Origin: an uncultured Alphaproteobacteria bacterium
GTDB lineage: Bacteria; Pseudomonadota; Alphaproteobacteria; RF32; CAG-239
DNA: 32,807 nt
Assembly (NCBI GenBank): GCA_934271195.1
Contig: CAKQRB010000004.1
Location: forward strand, 1-32,807
Direction: 5' to 3'
The notes under the pieces were generated by a model. That model was not told the DNA's origin. It ran no database searches and saw only the letters and a program-made list of their open reading frames with translations. The translations under genes and the position numbers were made by a program. Shown here in pieces: positions 1 to 7,654 of this stretch; within the stretch, counting starts at the first letter, position 1; each line of letters begins with the position of its first letter.

Positions 1-192
1 AGTTTGAAAAGCCAATCTGCATCGCAAATCAGAGCCAAGTTTACTTGGCTCAGCAGAGTATATTTCAAGGAAAAAGTATTCTGGTCACGGGGATACTTCG
101 TAAGTAGCGTTGGTTTAGATGAAGAAAAAATTAAACATTATGTAGAGTTTCAAGGACGACAGGATTTAGGTCAGCTCCGTTTGGAGCTGTAA
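1..192 (+). CDS. tnpA: IS200/IS605-family transposase TnpA, C-terminal part (5' truncated by window edge)
   Basis: The reading frame is open from the first base, so only the C-terminal 63 or so residues are seen. They match the end of the small Y1 (HUH) transposases of the IS200/IS605 family: a basic stretch, then FWSRGYFVSSVG, then a helix carrying HYVEFQ. In this family the tyrosine of the YxxxQ helix is the DNA-cleaving nucleophile; that match is visible here. The HUH histidines would lie upstream of the window. The gene ends 35 nt before a GC-rich hairpin of the type found at IS200/IS605 right ends, so the element ends between tnpA and the convergent argS gene. Whether the element is intact cannot be judged without its left part. 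Confidence 0.85.
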   Translation, partial: SLKSQSASQIRAKFTWLSRVYFKEKVFWSRGYFVSSVGLDEEKIKHYVEFQGRQDLGQLRLEL

Positions 193-194
193 AG

Positions 195-218
195 AAAAGG
201 CACCTTTCGGTGCCTTTT
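195..218. terminator. Bidirectional hairpin terminator between tnpA and argS
   Basis: A perfect 10-bp stem (AAAAGGCACC / GGTGCCTTTT) with a four-base loop lies 3 nt after the tnpA stop. It has T-runs on both strands, so it can end tnpA transcription on the plus strand and argS transcription arriving on the minus strand. Confidence 0.8.
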
Positions 219-226
219 CCTGAGAA

Positions 227-244
227 CCCCCAGTTTACTGGGGG
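227..244 (+). repeat. Right-end hairpin of the IS200/IS605-type element
   Basis: CCCCCAGT and ACTGGGGG form a perfect 8-bp stem with a TT loop, 35 nt after the tnpA stop. IS200/IS605 elements have no terminal inverted repeats; TnpA recognises a subterminal hairpin at each end and cuts a few bases outside it. Position and form fit the right-end hairpin, which puts the element boundary at about 245-260, next to or inside the argS stop region. A similar hairpin (AGCCAAGT TT ACTTGGCT) occurs inside tnpA at 33-50 and shares the AGTTTACT core. Confidence 0.65.
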
Positions 245-254
245 ATATCTATTT

Positions 255-2033
255 CTAAGCCGTAGTTTCTTGTGTTTTCAGCATAGCTTCGGGAGAAGCA
301 ATTCCCAGAAGATAAAGTTGCAGTTTCAAAATATCTCTGACCAACCGCGCCAGTTTGAGGCGGGAGCCCGCCAGTGCAGGCGTTTCAGCATTGACAATGG
401 ACGAGGCATTGTAAAAACTGCTGAAACTCTGTGCCAGCGTATAGGCATAATCGGCAATAATACTAGGCTCTTTGTCATTATGTGCCCGCATGATTGTGGC
501 GTTTAACTGGGCAATTTTCAAAGCCAGATTGCGTTCTTCGGTATTAGAAATGACAATATTGCTCTCTTTAATGCTGCCGTCTTGTGCCTTGCGGATAATC
601 GAGTTAATACGCGCAATTGCATATTGAATATACGGGCCGGTTTTGCCGTCAAATTTTGCAAAGTCCTCCAAGTCAAATACATAACCCGACGCAATATTGT
701 TCTTCATATCCTGAAATTTGACGGCGCCGATGGTAATGTCGTCCACCAGCTTAGCAATGTCTTCTTTGCTGTAGCCCGGAGCACTTTCCGGAACGGATTT
801 CCGAACGGTGTCTTTAGAGATTGCAATCAGGTCAGCCAGATTCATCACGCCTCCATCACGGGTTTTAAACGGCTTACCGTCTTTGCCGTTAACCGTACCA
901 AAGCCGATATGCACAAGCTTTGTGTCCGGACAAATGCCAAGCATTTTCGAGGCTTCGAAAACCTGTTCAAAATGCAAAGACTGCCGTAAATCGGTCACAT
1001 AAATAATTTCATCGGCTTTAAGATCGTCACAGCGCATTTTGATTGTGGCAATGTCTGTCGCCGCGTAAGTAAAGCCGCCGTCCGATTTTTCCAGAATAAC
1101 CGGCGGTTTCGGTTTGTTGCTTTCTTCCAGCCGGATAATTTCTGCACCTTCGTCTTTTTCCAAAATGCCTTTGCCTTTGGCAATTTTCATAATCTCTTTG
1201 CACGTTTCGTGTGCGTCGCTTTCGCCGAGCCAAAGGTCAAAGTTCACGTCCAAATCGCCGTAAATCTCCTTGACTGCATCAACCGATACATCACGCAAAT
1301 GTTTCCACAAGGCATGGTAACCGGTATGCCCGTCCTGAAATTTTGCGGTTATGATGCGGGCTTTTTCACGTGCGGCTTCGTCTTCTTTGCAACGGGCGGA
1401 AGCTTTTTTGTAAAGCTCTGTGACTTCGTTGACATTGTACGGGTGCTCAACCGGAAAACCGTCTGTCTTACTGTCATCAAAATAAGGCCAGTCAGGGTGC
1501 AGGTTTTCAATTTCTGAAATAATCATACCCATCGGTGTGCCCCAGTCGCCAAAGTGAACGTCGGAGATGACCTTGTTTCCGACAAATTTCTCTATCCTGC
1601 GTATGGATTCGCCGATAACGGCCGGCCGCAAATGCCCGATATGCATAAGTTTAGCCACGTTCGGGCCGCCGGAATCAATTATGATATTCTGTGGCGCGGC
1701 AACGCTGGCGCAGCCGAAACGCTTGTCCGCGCTGACTGAGTCCATGTTGTGCGCAATAAATTCGTTTTTAAGGGTAAGATTGATAAAACCGGGCCCGTCT
1801 ACGGAAATTTTTTCAATGTCATTGTCCTGTTCCAGCTCGGCGGCAATCATCTGGGCGATTTCGCGCGGGTTTTTACGCTCGCTCTTGGCCAGAGCCAAAG
1901 CGCCGTTACACTGAAAATCGCTCAAATCCGGCCGGTCGGAATTTTTGACGGCGGCAAACTTCTTGTCCAGCCCCAGCTTGTCAAAAATAGCTTCAAATTT
2001 TTTATTAATAACGTTTTCTACGGACAAATCCAT
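255..2033 (-). CDS. argS: Arginyl-tRNA synthetase
   Basis: Class I aminoacyl-tRNA synthetase that charges tRNA-Arg with arginine in the cytoplasm. At 592 aa it has normal family length. The N-terminal Add-1 domain is followed by the signature PNVAKLMHIGHLR with the HIGH motif at residues 131-134. The ArgRS form of the KMSKS loop (KDGKPFKTRDGG) is near residue 385. A C-terminal DALR-type anticodon-binding region ends in LGIASPEAM plus eight more residues, whereas family members often stop close to the ERM-like end; the extra tail lies beside the IS right end. The ATG start is preceded by GAGGAA at a good distance, and a sigma70-like promoter lies just upstream. Confidence 0.97.
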   Translation of the reverse strand: MDLSVENVINKKFEAIFDKLGLDKKFAAVKNSDRPDLSDFQCNGALALAKSERKNPREIAQMIAAELEQDNDIEKISVDGPGFINLTLKNEFIAHNMDSVSADKRFGCASVAAPQNIIIDSGGPNVAKLMHIGHLRPAVIGESIRRIEKFVGNKVISDVHFGDWGTPMGMIISEIENLHPDWPYFDDSKTDGFPVEHPYNVNEVTELYKKASARCKEDEAAREKARIITAKFQDGHTGYHALWKHLRDVSVDAVKEIYGDLDVNFDLWLGESDAHETCKEIMKIAKGKGILEKDEGAEIIRLEESNKPKPPVILEKSDGGFTYAATDIATIKMRCDDLKADEIIYVTDLRQSLHFEQVFEASKMLGICPDTKLVHIGFGTVNGKDGKPFKTRDGGVMNLADLIAISKDTVRKSVPESAPGYSKEDIAKLVDDITIGAVKFQDMKNNIASGYVFDLEDFAKFDGKTGPYIQYAIARINSIIRKAQDGSIKESNIVISNTEERNLALKIAQLNATIMRAHNDKEPSIIADYAYTLAQSFSSFYNASSIVNAETPALAGSRLKLARLVRDILKLQLYLLGIASPEAMLKTQETTA

Positions 2034-2071
2034 TTTATTTCCTCATTTTTTTAGTCTTAAAATCTGCAATA

Positions 2072-2099
2072 GTTATAGCGGATTTTTTCAAAAACTCAA
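2072..2099 (-). promoter_or_regulatory. Sigma70-like promoter for argS
   Basis: On the minus strand TTGAGT (2094-2099) and TATAAC (2072-2077) are separated by 16 bp and lie about 38 nt upstream of the argS ATG, in the gap after the lipoprotein stop codon. This suggests argS can be transcribed independently of the lipoprotein gene. Confidence 0.6.
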
Positions 2100-2103
2100 G
2101 CGC

Positions 2104-2436
2104 CTAATTCACACATTTAAAATACAAATGGTTTGGCAGCAACAACTTGCAGGTAAAAAGTGTCTCTTTGACCAAAACGGCATGCGAACCGGTTTCCTGC
2201 TCTATGCATTCGGCATCGGCCAGCTTTTGGATTTCTTCAAAAGTTGAAGTCAGCTTGTTATAACAAATTGCCGGTGCTTCCGGTTTTGACGGCCCGACAT
2301 AAAGCTCGGCCGCCGTCTGGGCATTTACATTGCGCCGTCGGTCAATATAGGGCGAAAGCTGCGAACAGGCATTGATAAGCATGCAGGCCGTCAAAATAAA
2401 ACCGAATTTAAACCTAGACAATTTTAAAAACTCCAT
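2104..2436 (-). CDS. Small putative lipoprotein of unknown function
   Basis: The frame is open from 2496, but that start is a TTG. The first ATG, at 2436, begins a typical lipoprotein signal: basic residues (K5, R8, K10), a hydrophobic stretch FGFILTACMLI, then LINAC with the probable lipidated cysteine at residue 24. An alternative lipobox, LTAC, ends at Cys18. The mature part is about 87 aa and has three further cysteines (ICYN, AECIEQ, FTCKLLLPNHLYFKCV), perhaps forming disulfides in the periplasm. No family was recognised. No strong Shine-Dalgarno sequence precedes this ATG. The gene lies 70 nt upstream of argS on the same strand and is divergent from the next gene. Confidence 0.65.
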   Translation of the reverse strand: MEFLKLSRFKFGFILTACMLINACSQLSPYIDRRRNVNAQTAAELYVGPSKPEAPAICYNKLTSTFEEIQKLADAECIEQETGSHAVLVKETLFTCKLLLPNHLYFKCVN

Positions 2437-2483
2437 TAAATTAAAGATAAAATTTGCAGTAACTATAAATGAAGAAGTTAAAA

Positions 2484-3086
2484 ATGAAAAGTCCAAATAA
2501 CTATATTGGTGATGATAAATTTGCCAAACTGTTGGAACACTACAAATGCCCGATGCCGGTAGATGTTGTCAAAGCGCGTTTTGTTGGTTCAATCTGCAGC
2601 CCGAATTTAGAACTGCGCCCAACGGACGTAATTTCGTCTTTCTGGCCGGAAGGGCAGGAACCCCGACTGGAAACCAAAGAAGAAGCCGACTTGTTTTTTA
2701 AGTTTTTTATGGGGGCATGGGACGACGCGTTTGAAAAAGTCAAAAAAAATGATGTTAGATTTCCGCCGTTTAAAAAAGATTTGGAGAATCTGAAAGAAAC
2801 GTGCCGCCGCCGTTTTAACATGTTGGAATGGGGCTTCGTCGAAGGTTTCTGGGGTGGAAAGCAGGATTTGAAAATTCCGGCTTATATTGCGGAGATTATC
2901 GATTCTCTGAGCGACGTGGCCGGATTGTATCAGGTCTTGCTGAAAAAACTTGACAAGAAGCCGGAATTGGATGAAATTGCAAAGACAATAAGCCACAGCG
3001 ACAGTATGGCTGAAAAGGCAATTGGTTTTATTATTGAAAATTCGGTTCTGCCGCGGATAGAGAGCTTAAAACGCGAGGTAAATTAA
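2484..3086 (+). CDS. UPF0149/YecA-like protein
   Basis: About 200 aa with no signal peptide or membrane segment. The pattern resembles the UPF0149 (YgfB/YecA) family: an N-terminal FVGSICSPN and DVISSFWPEG, an acidic/aromatic middle region (EADLFFKFFMGAWDDAF), a RFPPF segment and WGFVEGFWGG, which recalls the WxxGFLxG motif of that family. The biochemical role of the family is unclear. I prefer the ATG at 2484 because GAAGAAG lies six bases upstream; an in-frame ATG at 2469 would add five residues. The nitroreductase gene starts 28 nt downstream and the two are probably cotranscribed. The family call is by eye and moderate. Confidence 0.65.
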   Translation: MKSPNNYIGDDKFAKLLEHYKCPMPVDVVKARFVGSICSPNLELRPTDVISSFWPEGQEPRLETKEEADLFFKFFMGAWDDAFEKVKKNDVRFPPFKKDLENLKETCRRRFNMLEWGFVEGFWGGKQDLKIPAYIAEIIDSLSDVAGLYQVLLKKLDKKPELDEIAKTISHSDSMAEKAIGFIIENSVLPRIESLKREVN

Positions 3087-3114
3087 CCCGTTCTGACGTA
3101 ATTGGAGAGATATA

Positions 3115-3642
3115 ATGGATTTAATGGAAGGGCTGTTGAGCCGCCGTTCAATTAGAAAATACGCTGACAAACCGGTTGAGAAAGATTTGGTGAAGAAAAT
3201 TATCAAAGCCGCGCAATATGCCCCGAGCGCGCACAATACTCAGCCTTGGGAGTTTTTGGTTATTGATGACAAAGAGCAGCTGAAACAAGTGCGTCATATC
3301 CAGCGCTCGGCCGCTTTTGCCGAGAATGCGCCTTTGGCGATTCTTGTTTGCGGCGATGAACAAAAAGCTTTCAGCCGAGAGAAAGAGGGCTGGAGCTATG
3401 TCGATATTGATTGCTCTGCCGCTACGGAAAATTTGCTGTTGGCTGCCCATGCCGAAGGGCTGGGAGCCTGCTGGTGCGGTGCGACGCCGATGACCAAACC
3501 GATTGCCGGCTTAAAGGAATATTTTAACCTGCCGGAAAACATCAAACCCTTTTCCATTGTGGTTATGGGCTACCCCGATGAGGAGTCGAAATTAAACGGC
3601 GAACGTTATAGTGAAGATCGCGTCCACTGGGGAAAATGGTAA
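3115..3642 (+). CDS. Nitroreductase-family FMN oxidoreductase
   Basis: 175 aa, the usual size of short nitroreductase-fold enzymes. The N-terminus has the FMN-phosphate-binding pattern SRRSIRKY followed by AAQYAPSAHNTQPWEFLVI, and the C-terminal half has AATENLLLAAHAEGLGACWCG and the late MGYPDEE segment, all typical of the family. Such enzymes use NAD(P)H and bound FMN to reduce nitroaromatics, quinones or flavins; the physiological substrate cannot be predicted. GGAGAG precedes the ATG. The gene follows the UPF0149-like gene closely and is followed by a strong terminator, so the two form a short operon. Confidence 0.92.
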   Translation: MDLMEGLLSRRSIRKYADKPVEKDLVKKIIKAAQYAPSAHNTQPWEFLVIDDKEQLKQVRHIQRSAAFAENAPLAILVCGDEQKAFSREKEGWSYVDIDCSAATENLLLAAHAEGLGACWCGATPMTKPIAGLKEYFNLPENIKPFSIVVMGYPDEESKLNGERYSEDRVHWGKW

Positions 3643-3652
3643 TCTTATTAAA

Positions 3653-3688
3653 AAAACGCTGCTTCGGCAGCGTTTTCAGCTTTTTTTA
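3653..3688 (+). terminator. Rho-independent terminator after the nitroreductase gene
   Basis: A perfect 10-bp stem AAAACGCTGC / GCAGCGTTTT closed by a TTCG tetraloop starts ten bases after the stop codon. A T-rich run follows at 3681-3687. Confidence 0.88.
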
Positions 3689-3693
3689 TTTTA

Positions 3694-3724
3694 TTGTCAT
3701 TCTCGGGCTTTGATCCGGAAATCT
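3694..3724. repeat. Diverged half-copy of the GTCATT...GGATCCGG dispersed palindromic repeat
   Basis: TGTCATTCTCGGGCTTTGATCCGGAAATC resembles the left arm of the repeats at 10088 and 16532 in the same orientation, but no matching right arm follows. It looks like a decayed remnant between the nitroreductase terminator and the convergent cupin gene. Confidence 0.6.
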
Positions 3725-3755
3725 ATAAAAAGGCGCAGACTTCCTATTTGATTCC

Positions 3756-4127
3756 TCATCTGCAGGGGACGCGGCCGTAAGAGTCTTCAAAGCGCACAAT
3801 GTCGTTTTCATCTAGATTTTCTCCGGTCTGAATTTCAATAAACTCCATATCCTGCTGCGTGTTGTTTTGAATCCGGTGTTTGGTTTCTGCGGGAATATAA
3901 ACAGATTCGTTTGCTTTTTTCACAATCTTATCATTTCCCAGCGTCACCAACGCTTCGCCGCGGACAATAATCCAGTGTTCGGCACGGTAATGATGCAACT
4001 GCAAAGAAAGAATATTCCCCGGTGTAACGCAGATTTTTTTGACACAGTAACCGTCGCCGGCATCGAGCACTTCCCATGTTCCCCACGGACGGGTGTCTTT
4101 TTGCCCGCGGGCATATAAATTAACCAT
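3756..4127 (-). CDS. Single-domain cupin, mannose-6-phosphate isomerase type II C-terminal-like
   Basis: 123 aa forming one cupin barrel. The metal-site motif LQLHHYRAEHWIIVRGEA (His45, His46, Glu50, His51) and the second cupin motif with IPAETKHRIQN (His84) match the phosphomannose isomerase domain found at the C-terminus of bifunctional mannose-1-phosphate guanylyltransferase/PMI proteins. Standalone versions occur near sugar-nucleotide genes; none are nearby here, so the isomerase activity is plausible but unproven. GGAGGA precedes the ATG. The gene is divergent from ptsP across a 97-bp shared promoter region. Confidence 0.85.
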   Translation of the reverse strand: MVNLYARGQKDTRPWGTWEVLDAGDGYCVKKICVTPGNILSLQLHHYRAEHWIIVRGEALVTLGNDKIVKKANESVYIPAETKHRIQNNTQQDMEFIEIQTGENLDENDIVRFEDSYGRVPCR

Positions 4128-4156
4128 TATTTTAATCCTCCGGTATAAAATTACAC

Positions 4157-4185
4157 TTGATGAAAAGAAATATAGGCAATATAAC
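4157..4185 (+). promoter_or_regulatory. Sigma70-like promoter for ptsP
   Basis: TTGATG (4157-4162) and TATAAC (4180-4185) are spaced by 17 bp and lie 39 nt upstream of the ptsP ATG. The divergent cupin promoter must overlap this interval. Confidence 0.6.
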
Positions 4186-4224
4186 TAAACGTGCAAGAAT
4201 AAAATAGTTTGGCGGTAGAAAAAT

Positions 4225-6489
4225 ATGCAGTCACCGGTAGTCAATCAGGCCATAGATATCCTGCGGTTGCTCAGACAAGTAACCGAAGGACAGGATGCCA
4301 TTTCGGCAAAGCTGGAAAAAATAGTACAAATCATCGCGGAAAAAATGAATGCCGACGCCGCTGCCTGCTATGTTGCCGTTGATGATTATACCTTGGAGCT
4401 TTTTGCCTCCTGCGGTTTTAATAACGGTGTTTCTCATAAAATTTCCATGCGCTTTGGCGAAGGTCTGGTCGGCGAAGTCGCTCAAAATAACCGCTACGTC
4501 GCGGCCGTCGATGCTTGGAAACATCCGAAGTTTTCTTATAAACAAGAACTTGGAGAAGAAGAGTATAAATCTTTTCTCGGCGTTCCTCTGATTCGTTGGA
4601 GTCGGTCTATCGGCGTTTTGACAATTCAGAGTCGGGAAGCGCATGAATATACCCAGCTTGAAATAGACATTATGGAAACAATCGCTATGATCCTGAGTGA
4701 AATGATTGCTTCCGAAGAAATGTCCGAATATAAAAAAATGCTGATAAAAGAGCGCGGCATTATTGACAAAGAAAAAAGCAAAGGTTTGAGCCTGAGCAAA
4801 GGCTACGGTATGGGTTCGGCCGTTGTGCACCGCCGCCGTCGAACCGTAACAAAAATTTTTGCCGAGGACAAAGACAAAGAACTTCACCGTTTGGAAATTG
4901 CCTATCGGCAGATGAATGAAGATTTGGAAAAAAAGTTTACGTCAACCCAGCTGGGTATTGGCGAGCATGTGGAGATTCTTGATGCTTATCGGATGTTTGC
5001 ACAAGATAAAGGCTGGTATAAAAAAATTGCCGGCAATGTTCAGGGCGGCTTAACGGCCGAGGCCGCGGTCGAGCGCGCTTACGAAGACATGTGGAACCGA
5101 CTGTCCGCCACAACCGATACCTATCTCAAAGAGCGCCTTCATGACCTGCGCGATGTTTCTGACCGCTTGCAGTCTTATCTGAGCGGCGATTTCGGCACGG
5201 TTGAAAAAGTTGATGACAACGACATTATCGTAGTTGCCCAAACCATGGGACCGGCGGACTTAATGGATTATGACTATACCAAAATCCGCGGCCTGATTAT
5301 TGAAGACGGTACCCCGACAATGCACGTTGCCATTGTTGCCCGTGCGCTGGGGATTCCTGTTGTTGCCAAAATAAAAGGCATTTTTGAAGAGATAAAAACC
5401 GGAGAACTGGTGGCTGTTGACGGTAATGACGGCTATGTCTACCGCAATCCGTCACAGCAGGTGCAAAATAAGTTCAAAGCCCAAATATTAGAAAAACAAA
5501 AGCTGCTGCAAAAGCTTTTGGAACTGCGCAAAAAACCGTCAAAAACGCTGGATAACGTCAAAATCAGCCTTTATATCAACGTCGGTCTTTCTTTCGATCT
5601 GGATTATATTGAAACGACCAATTGTGACGGTATCGGCTTGTATCGTACCGAAATCCCGTTTATGGCTTCCGAGAATATGCCGGATGTTGAACGGCAGGTT
5701 GGTTACTATCGCGAGCTGATGGACAAGGCCGGTAACCGCAAGGTTATCTTTCGCAGTCTGGATGTGGGCTCGGACAAGCTTTTGCCTTATTGGAGCAACA
5801 TGGGCGAAGAAAATCCCGCCATCGGTTGGCGATCGATTCGTATTACGCTTGACCGTCGGGCGATTCTGCGCAAACAGGTAAGGGCTTTTCTGCGAGCAGC
5901 CGCCGGTAAAGAGCTGAACGTAATGTTTCCGATGATCTCCAATTTAAGCGAGTTTGAAGAAGCCAAAGAAACCCTGATGTTGGAGCTGGAAAAAGAAAAA
6001 CGCAAAGGACATGAAGTTCCTGAAAAAGTCAATGTCGGGCTGATGATAGAAGTGCCGGCCATTGTTTTCCAATTGGACGAGATTCTGCCCAAAGCCGATT
6101 TCATTTCTATCGGAACCAATGATCTGGCGCAGTTTGCTTTTGCTTGCGATCGCGGCAATCCGCGTCTGACCGAGCGTTATGACGTTCTCTCCGCACCGTT
6201 TCTGAGTATGATGGAAACAATTGTCAGCAAGGCTGACAAATACGGCGTTTATTGCTCCGTCTGCGGTGAAATGGCCGGCAGTCCGATTGAGGCTATGGCG
6301 CTGATAGGGCTGGGATACCGCAATCTTTCAATGTCCGGTTCGTCTTTCGGACGAGTCAAAAGCATGGTGCGAAGCATGAATGTGGCCGAAGTTTCCGATT
6401 ATGTGCGAACCTTACTGAAATCGGGCAAAAAAAGCGTCCGCCCGCAATTAATTTCCTATGCCTACGATCACGGTATTGAAATCTATTAA
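4225..6489 (+). CDS. ptsP: Phosphoenolpyruvate-protein phosphotransferase of the nitrogen PTS (EI-Ntr)
   Basis: 754 aa, normal for EI-Ntr. It starts the PTS-Ntr relay by taking phosphate from PEP and passing it to NPr. Residues 25-165 form a GAF sensory domain, which in known EI-Ntr proteins binds glutamine. Residues 175-330 are the helical N-terminal EI region. The swivelling phosphohistidine domain has GTPTMHVAIVAR with the active His at 367. The C-terminal PEP-binding barrel has RSLDVGSDK, NPAIGWRSIR, IGTNDLAQF and the catalytic Cys680 in SVCGEMAG. All key residues are present. It opens a gene set with the rodZ-like gene, ispG and prfA. NPr and EIIA-Ntr partners are not in the window. Confidence 0.96.
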   Translation: MQSPVVNQAIDILRLLRQVTEGQDAISAKLEKIVQIIAEKMNADAAACYVAVDDYTLELFASCGFNNGVSHKISMRFGEGLVGEVAQNNRYVAAVDAWKHPKFSYKQELGEEEYKSFLGVPLIRWSRSIGVLTIQSREAHEYTQLEIDIMETIAMILSEMIASEEMSEYKKMLIKERGIIDKEKSKGLSLSKGYGMGSAVVHRRRRTVTKIFAEDKDKELHRLEIAYRQMNEDLEKKFTSTQLGIGEHVEILDAYRMFAQDKGWYKKIAGNVQGGLTAEAAVERAYEDMWNRLSATTDTYLKERLHDLRDVSDRLQSYLSGDFGTVEKVDDNDIIVVAQTMGPADLMDYDYTKIRGLIIEDGTPTMHVAIVARALGIPVVAKIKGIFEEIKTGELVAVDGNDGYVYRNPSQQVQNKFKAQILEKQKLLQKLLELRKKPSKTLDNVKISLYINVGLSFDLDYIETTNCDGIGLYRTEIPFMASENMPDVERQVGYYRELMDKAGNRKVIFRSLDVGSDKLLPYWSNMGEENPAIGWRSIRITLDRRAILRKQVRAFLRAAAGKELNVMFPMISNLSEFEEAKETLMLELEKEKRKGHEVPEKVNVGLMIEVPAIVFQLDEILPKADFISIGTNDLAQFAFACDRGNPRLTERYDVLSAPFLSMMETIVSKADKYGVYCSVCGEMAGSPIEAMALIGLGYRNLSMSGSSFGRVKSMVRSMNVAEVSDYVRTLLKSGKKSVRPQLISYAYDHGIEIY

Positions 6490-6535
6490 AAAATGTGCAA
6501 CAATCAGCTGAAATTACCAAAAAGGGGATAAAGTT

Positions 6536-7576
6536 GTGACCGAAAAATCAAAAAAGACTGAACAAAACACCAAAATCACAGAAGCACCTGTCGTTGCAGA
6601 CAAGGAAAACGATAAAATCGGCGGAATCCTGAAACAGGCGCGCCTGAGCAAAGGGAAGAAAATTCCCGAAGTCGCTCAAACATTGTGTATTCGCAAAGCC
6701 TATCTTGAGGCCATTGAAGCCAACGATTATGAAAAAATCCCCGAGGCTCCTTACGGTATCGGTTTTATCCGTTCTTATGCCGACTATCTGGGGCTGAACA
6801 GCTCGCTGATTATTCAAAAATACAAAGAGGAATCCGAGCCGGAAACCGTCGGAAACGAAAATGGCGGCTATCAGCCGGAACCGCAGACCGAAGCTGCCGT
6901 TCCGAACCGTAAATATCTCACAATCAGCCTGCTGGCGATTATTGTCGTTTATGCTGCATGGTATTTTTATAACAGCTACAAGAGCCTGCCGCTGGCTGAT
7001 GTCTCTGAGGCTGAAAAAGAAACTGTCAGCGATGAAATACCTGTTGATGAAGCGCAATACCCGCTGGTGGTTGAAGACTTCGCCATGAATGCCGAAGAGT
7101 CAGAAATGGCACAGCCGACGGAAGAACCCCTGCCGGTTATTGAACCCGCTCCGGTTGAAGACAATGCGCAGGTCAATGTAACGGAAGCTTCTTTTGTTGA
7201 ACCGGCGGTGCAGACAGAACCGAAAAAAGAAAACAAATCCGCGGAAACAGAAGTTGCTCCGGCAGAAAATAAAGCTGTGTCCGAACCGGTTGCAGAAGTC
7301 AAACCCGCCGCGGTCGGAAAATCAAATATTGTTTTCCAAATCAAAAAAGAAACTTGGATTGAGGTCAAAACGGCAGACAAGCTCTACCTGAGCAAAGTTT
7401 TGTACGCCGGCGATTCTTATGCTTTGCCCAAAGTCAAAGGACTGATTGTTTCAATTGGCCGCTTTGATGGGGTAGAAACTTTGATTGGCGGACAGGTCGT
7501 AGACTTCTTGCCCAAAGACCGCAAAATGAACATCAATCTGGATGAAGCGCTGGAAAAAGTTAACCGGAAGCTTTAG
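6536..7576 (+). CDS. rodZ: RodZ-like cytoskeletal/HTH membrane protein
   Basis: 346 aa with RodZ architecture. A cytoplasmic Cro/CI-type HTH_25 domain (about residues 28-97) contains LKQARLSKGKKIPEVAQTL and YGIGFIRSYADYLGL. One transmembrane helix (127-146) is followed by a periplasmic Pro/Glu/Ala-rich linker (150-260) and a C-terminal DUF4115 beta domain (262-340) containing TWIEVKTADKLYL. RodZ proteins link MreB to the cell-wall elongation machinery; no mreB is in the window. Translation starts at a GTG preceded by AGGGGAT. The gene sits between ptsP and ispG, its usual alphaproteobacterial place. Calling it RodZ rather than a DUF4115 regulator is based on domain order. Confidence 0.88.
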   Translation: MTEKSKKTEQNTKITEAPVVADKENDKIGGILKQARLSKGKKIPEVAQTLCIRKAYLEAIEANDYEKIPEAPYGIGFIRSYADYLGLNSSLIIQKYKEESEPETVGNENGGYQPEPQTEAAVPNRKYLTISLLAIIVVYAAWYFYNSYKSLPLADVSEAEKETVSDEIPVDEAQYPLVVEDFAMNAEESEMAQPTEEPLPVIEPAPVEDNAQVNVTEASFVEPAVQTEPKKENKSAETEVAPAENKAVSEPVAEVKPAAVGKSNIVFQIKKETWIEVKTADKLYLSKVLYAGDSYALPKVKGLIVSIGRFDGVETLIGGQVVDFLPKDRKMNINLDEALEKVNRKL

Positions 7577-7596
7577 AAAACAAATCGGACAAACAA

Positions 7597-7631
7597 GAAA
7601 ATAGCTGGCCGCAGGGGAGCTATTTTCTTTT
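7597..7631 (+). terminator. Hairpin after the rodZ-like gene
   Basis: GAAAATAGCT and AGCTATTTTC pair over 10 bp around an 11-nt loop and are followed by a T-rich stretch. It lies 20 nt after the stop and 24 nt before ispG, so it could end transcription or attenuate read-through into ispG. Confidence 0.65.
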
Positions 7632-7654
7632 GTGTTAACAATCGGACAAAATAT

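Noticed and set aside
2437..2496. Extended N-terminus of the lipoprotein from the TTG at 2496
   Set aside because: It would put 20 residues before an otherwise normal signal peptide and overlap the divergent gene. The ATG at 2436 gives a standard lipoprotein signal.
4231..4887. 218-codon minus-strand frame antisense to ptsP
   Set aside because: It mirrors a well-supported plus-strand gene; its Phe-rich composition comes from the complement of Glu/Lys codons.
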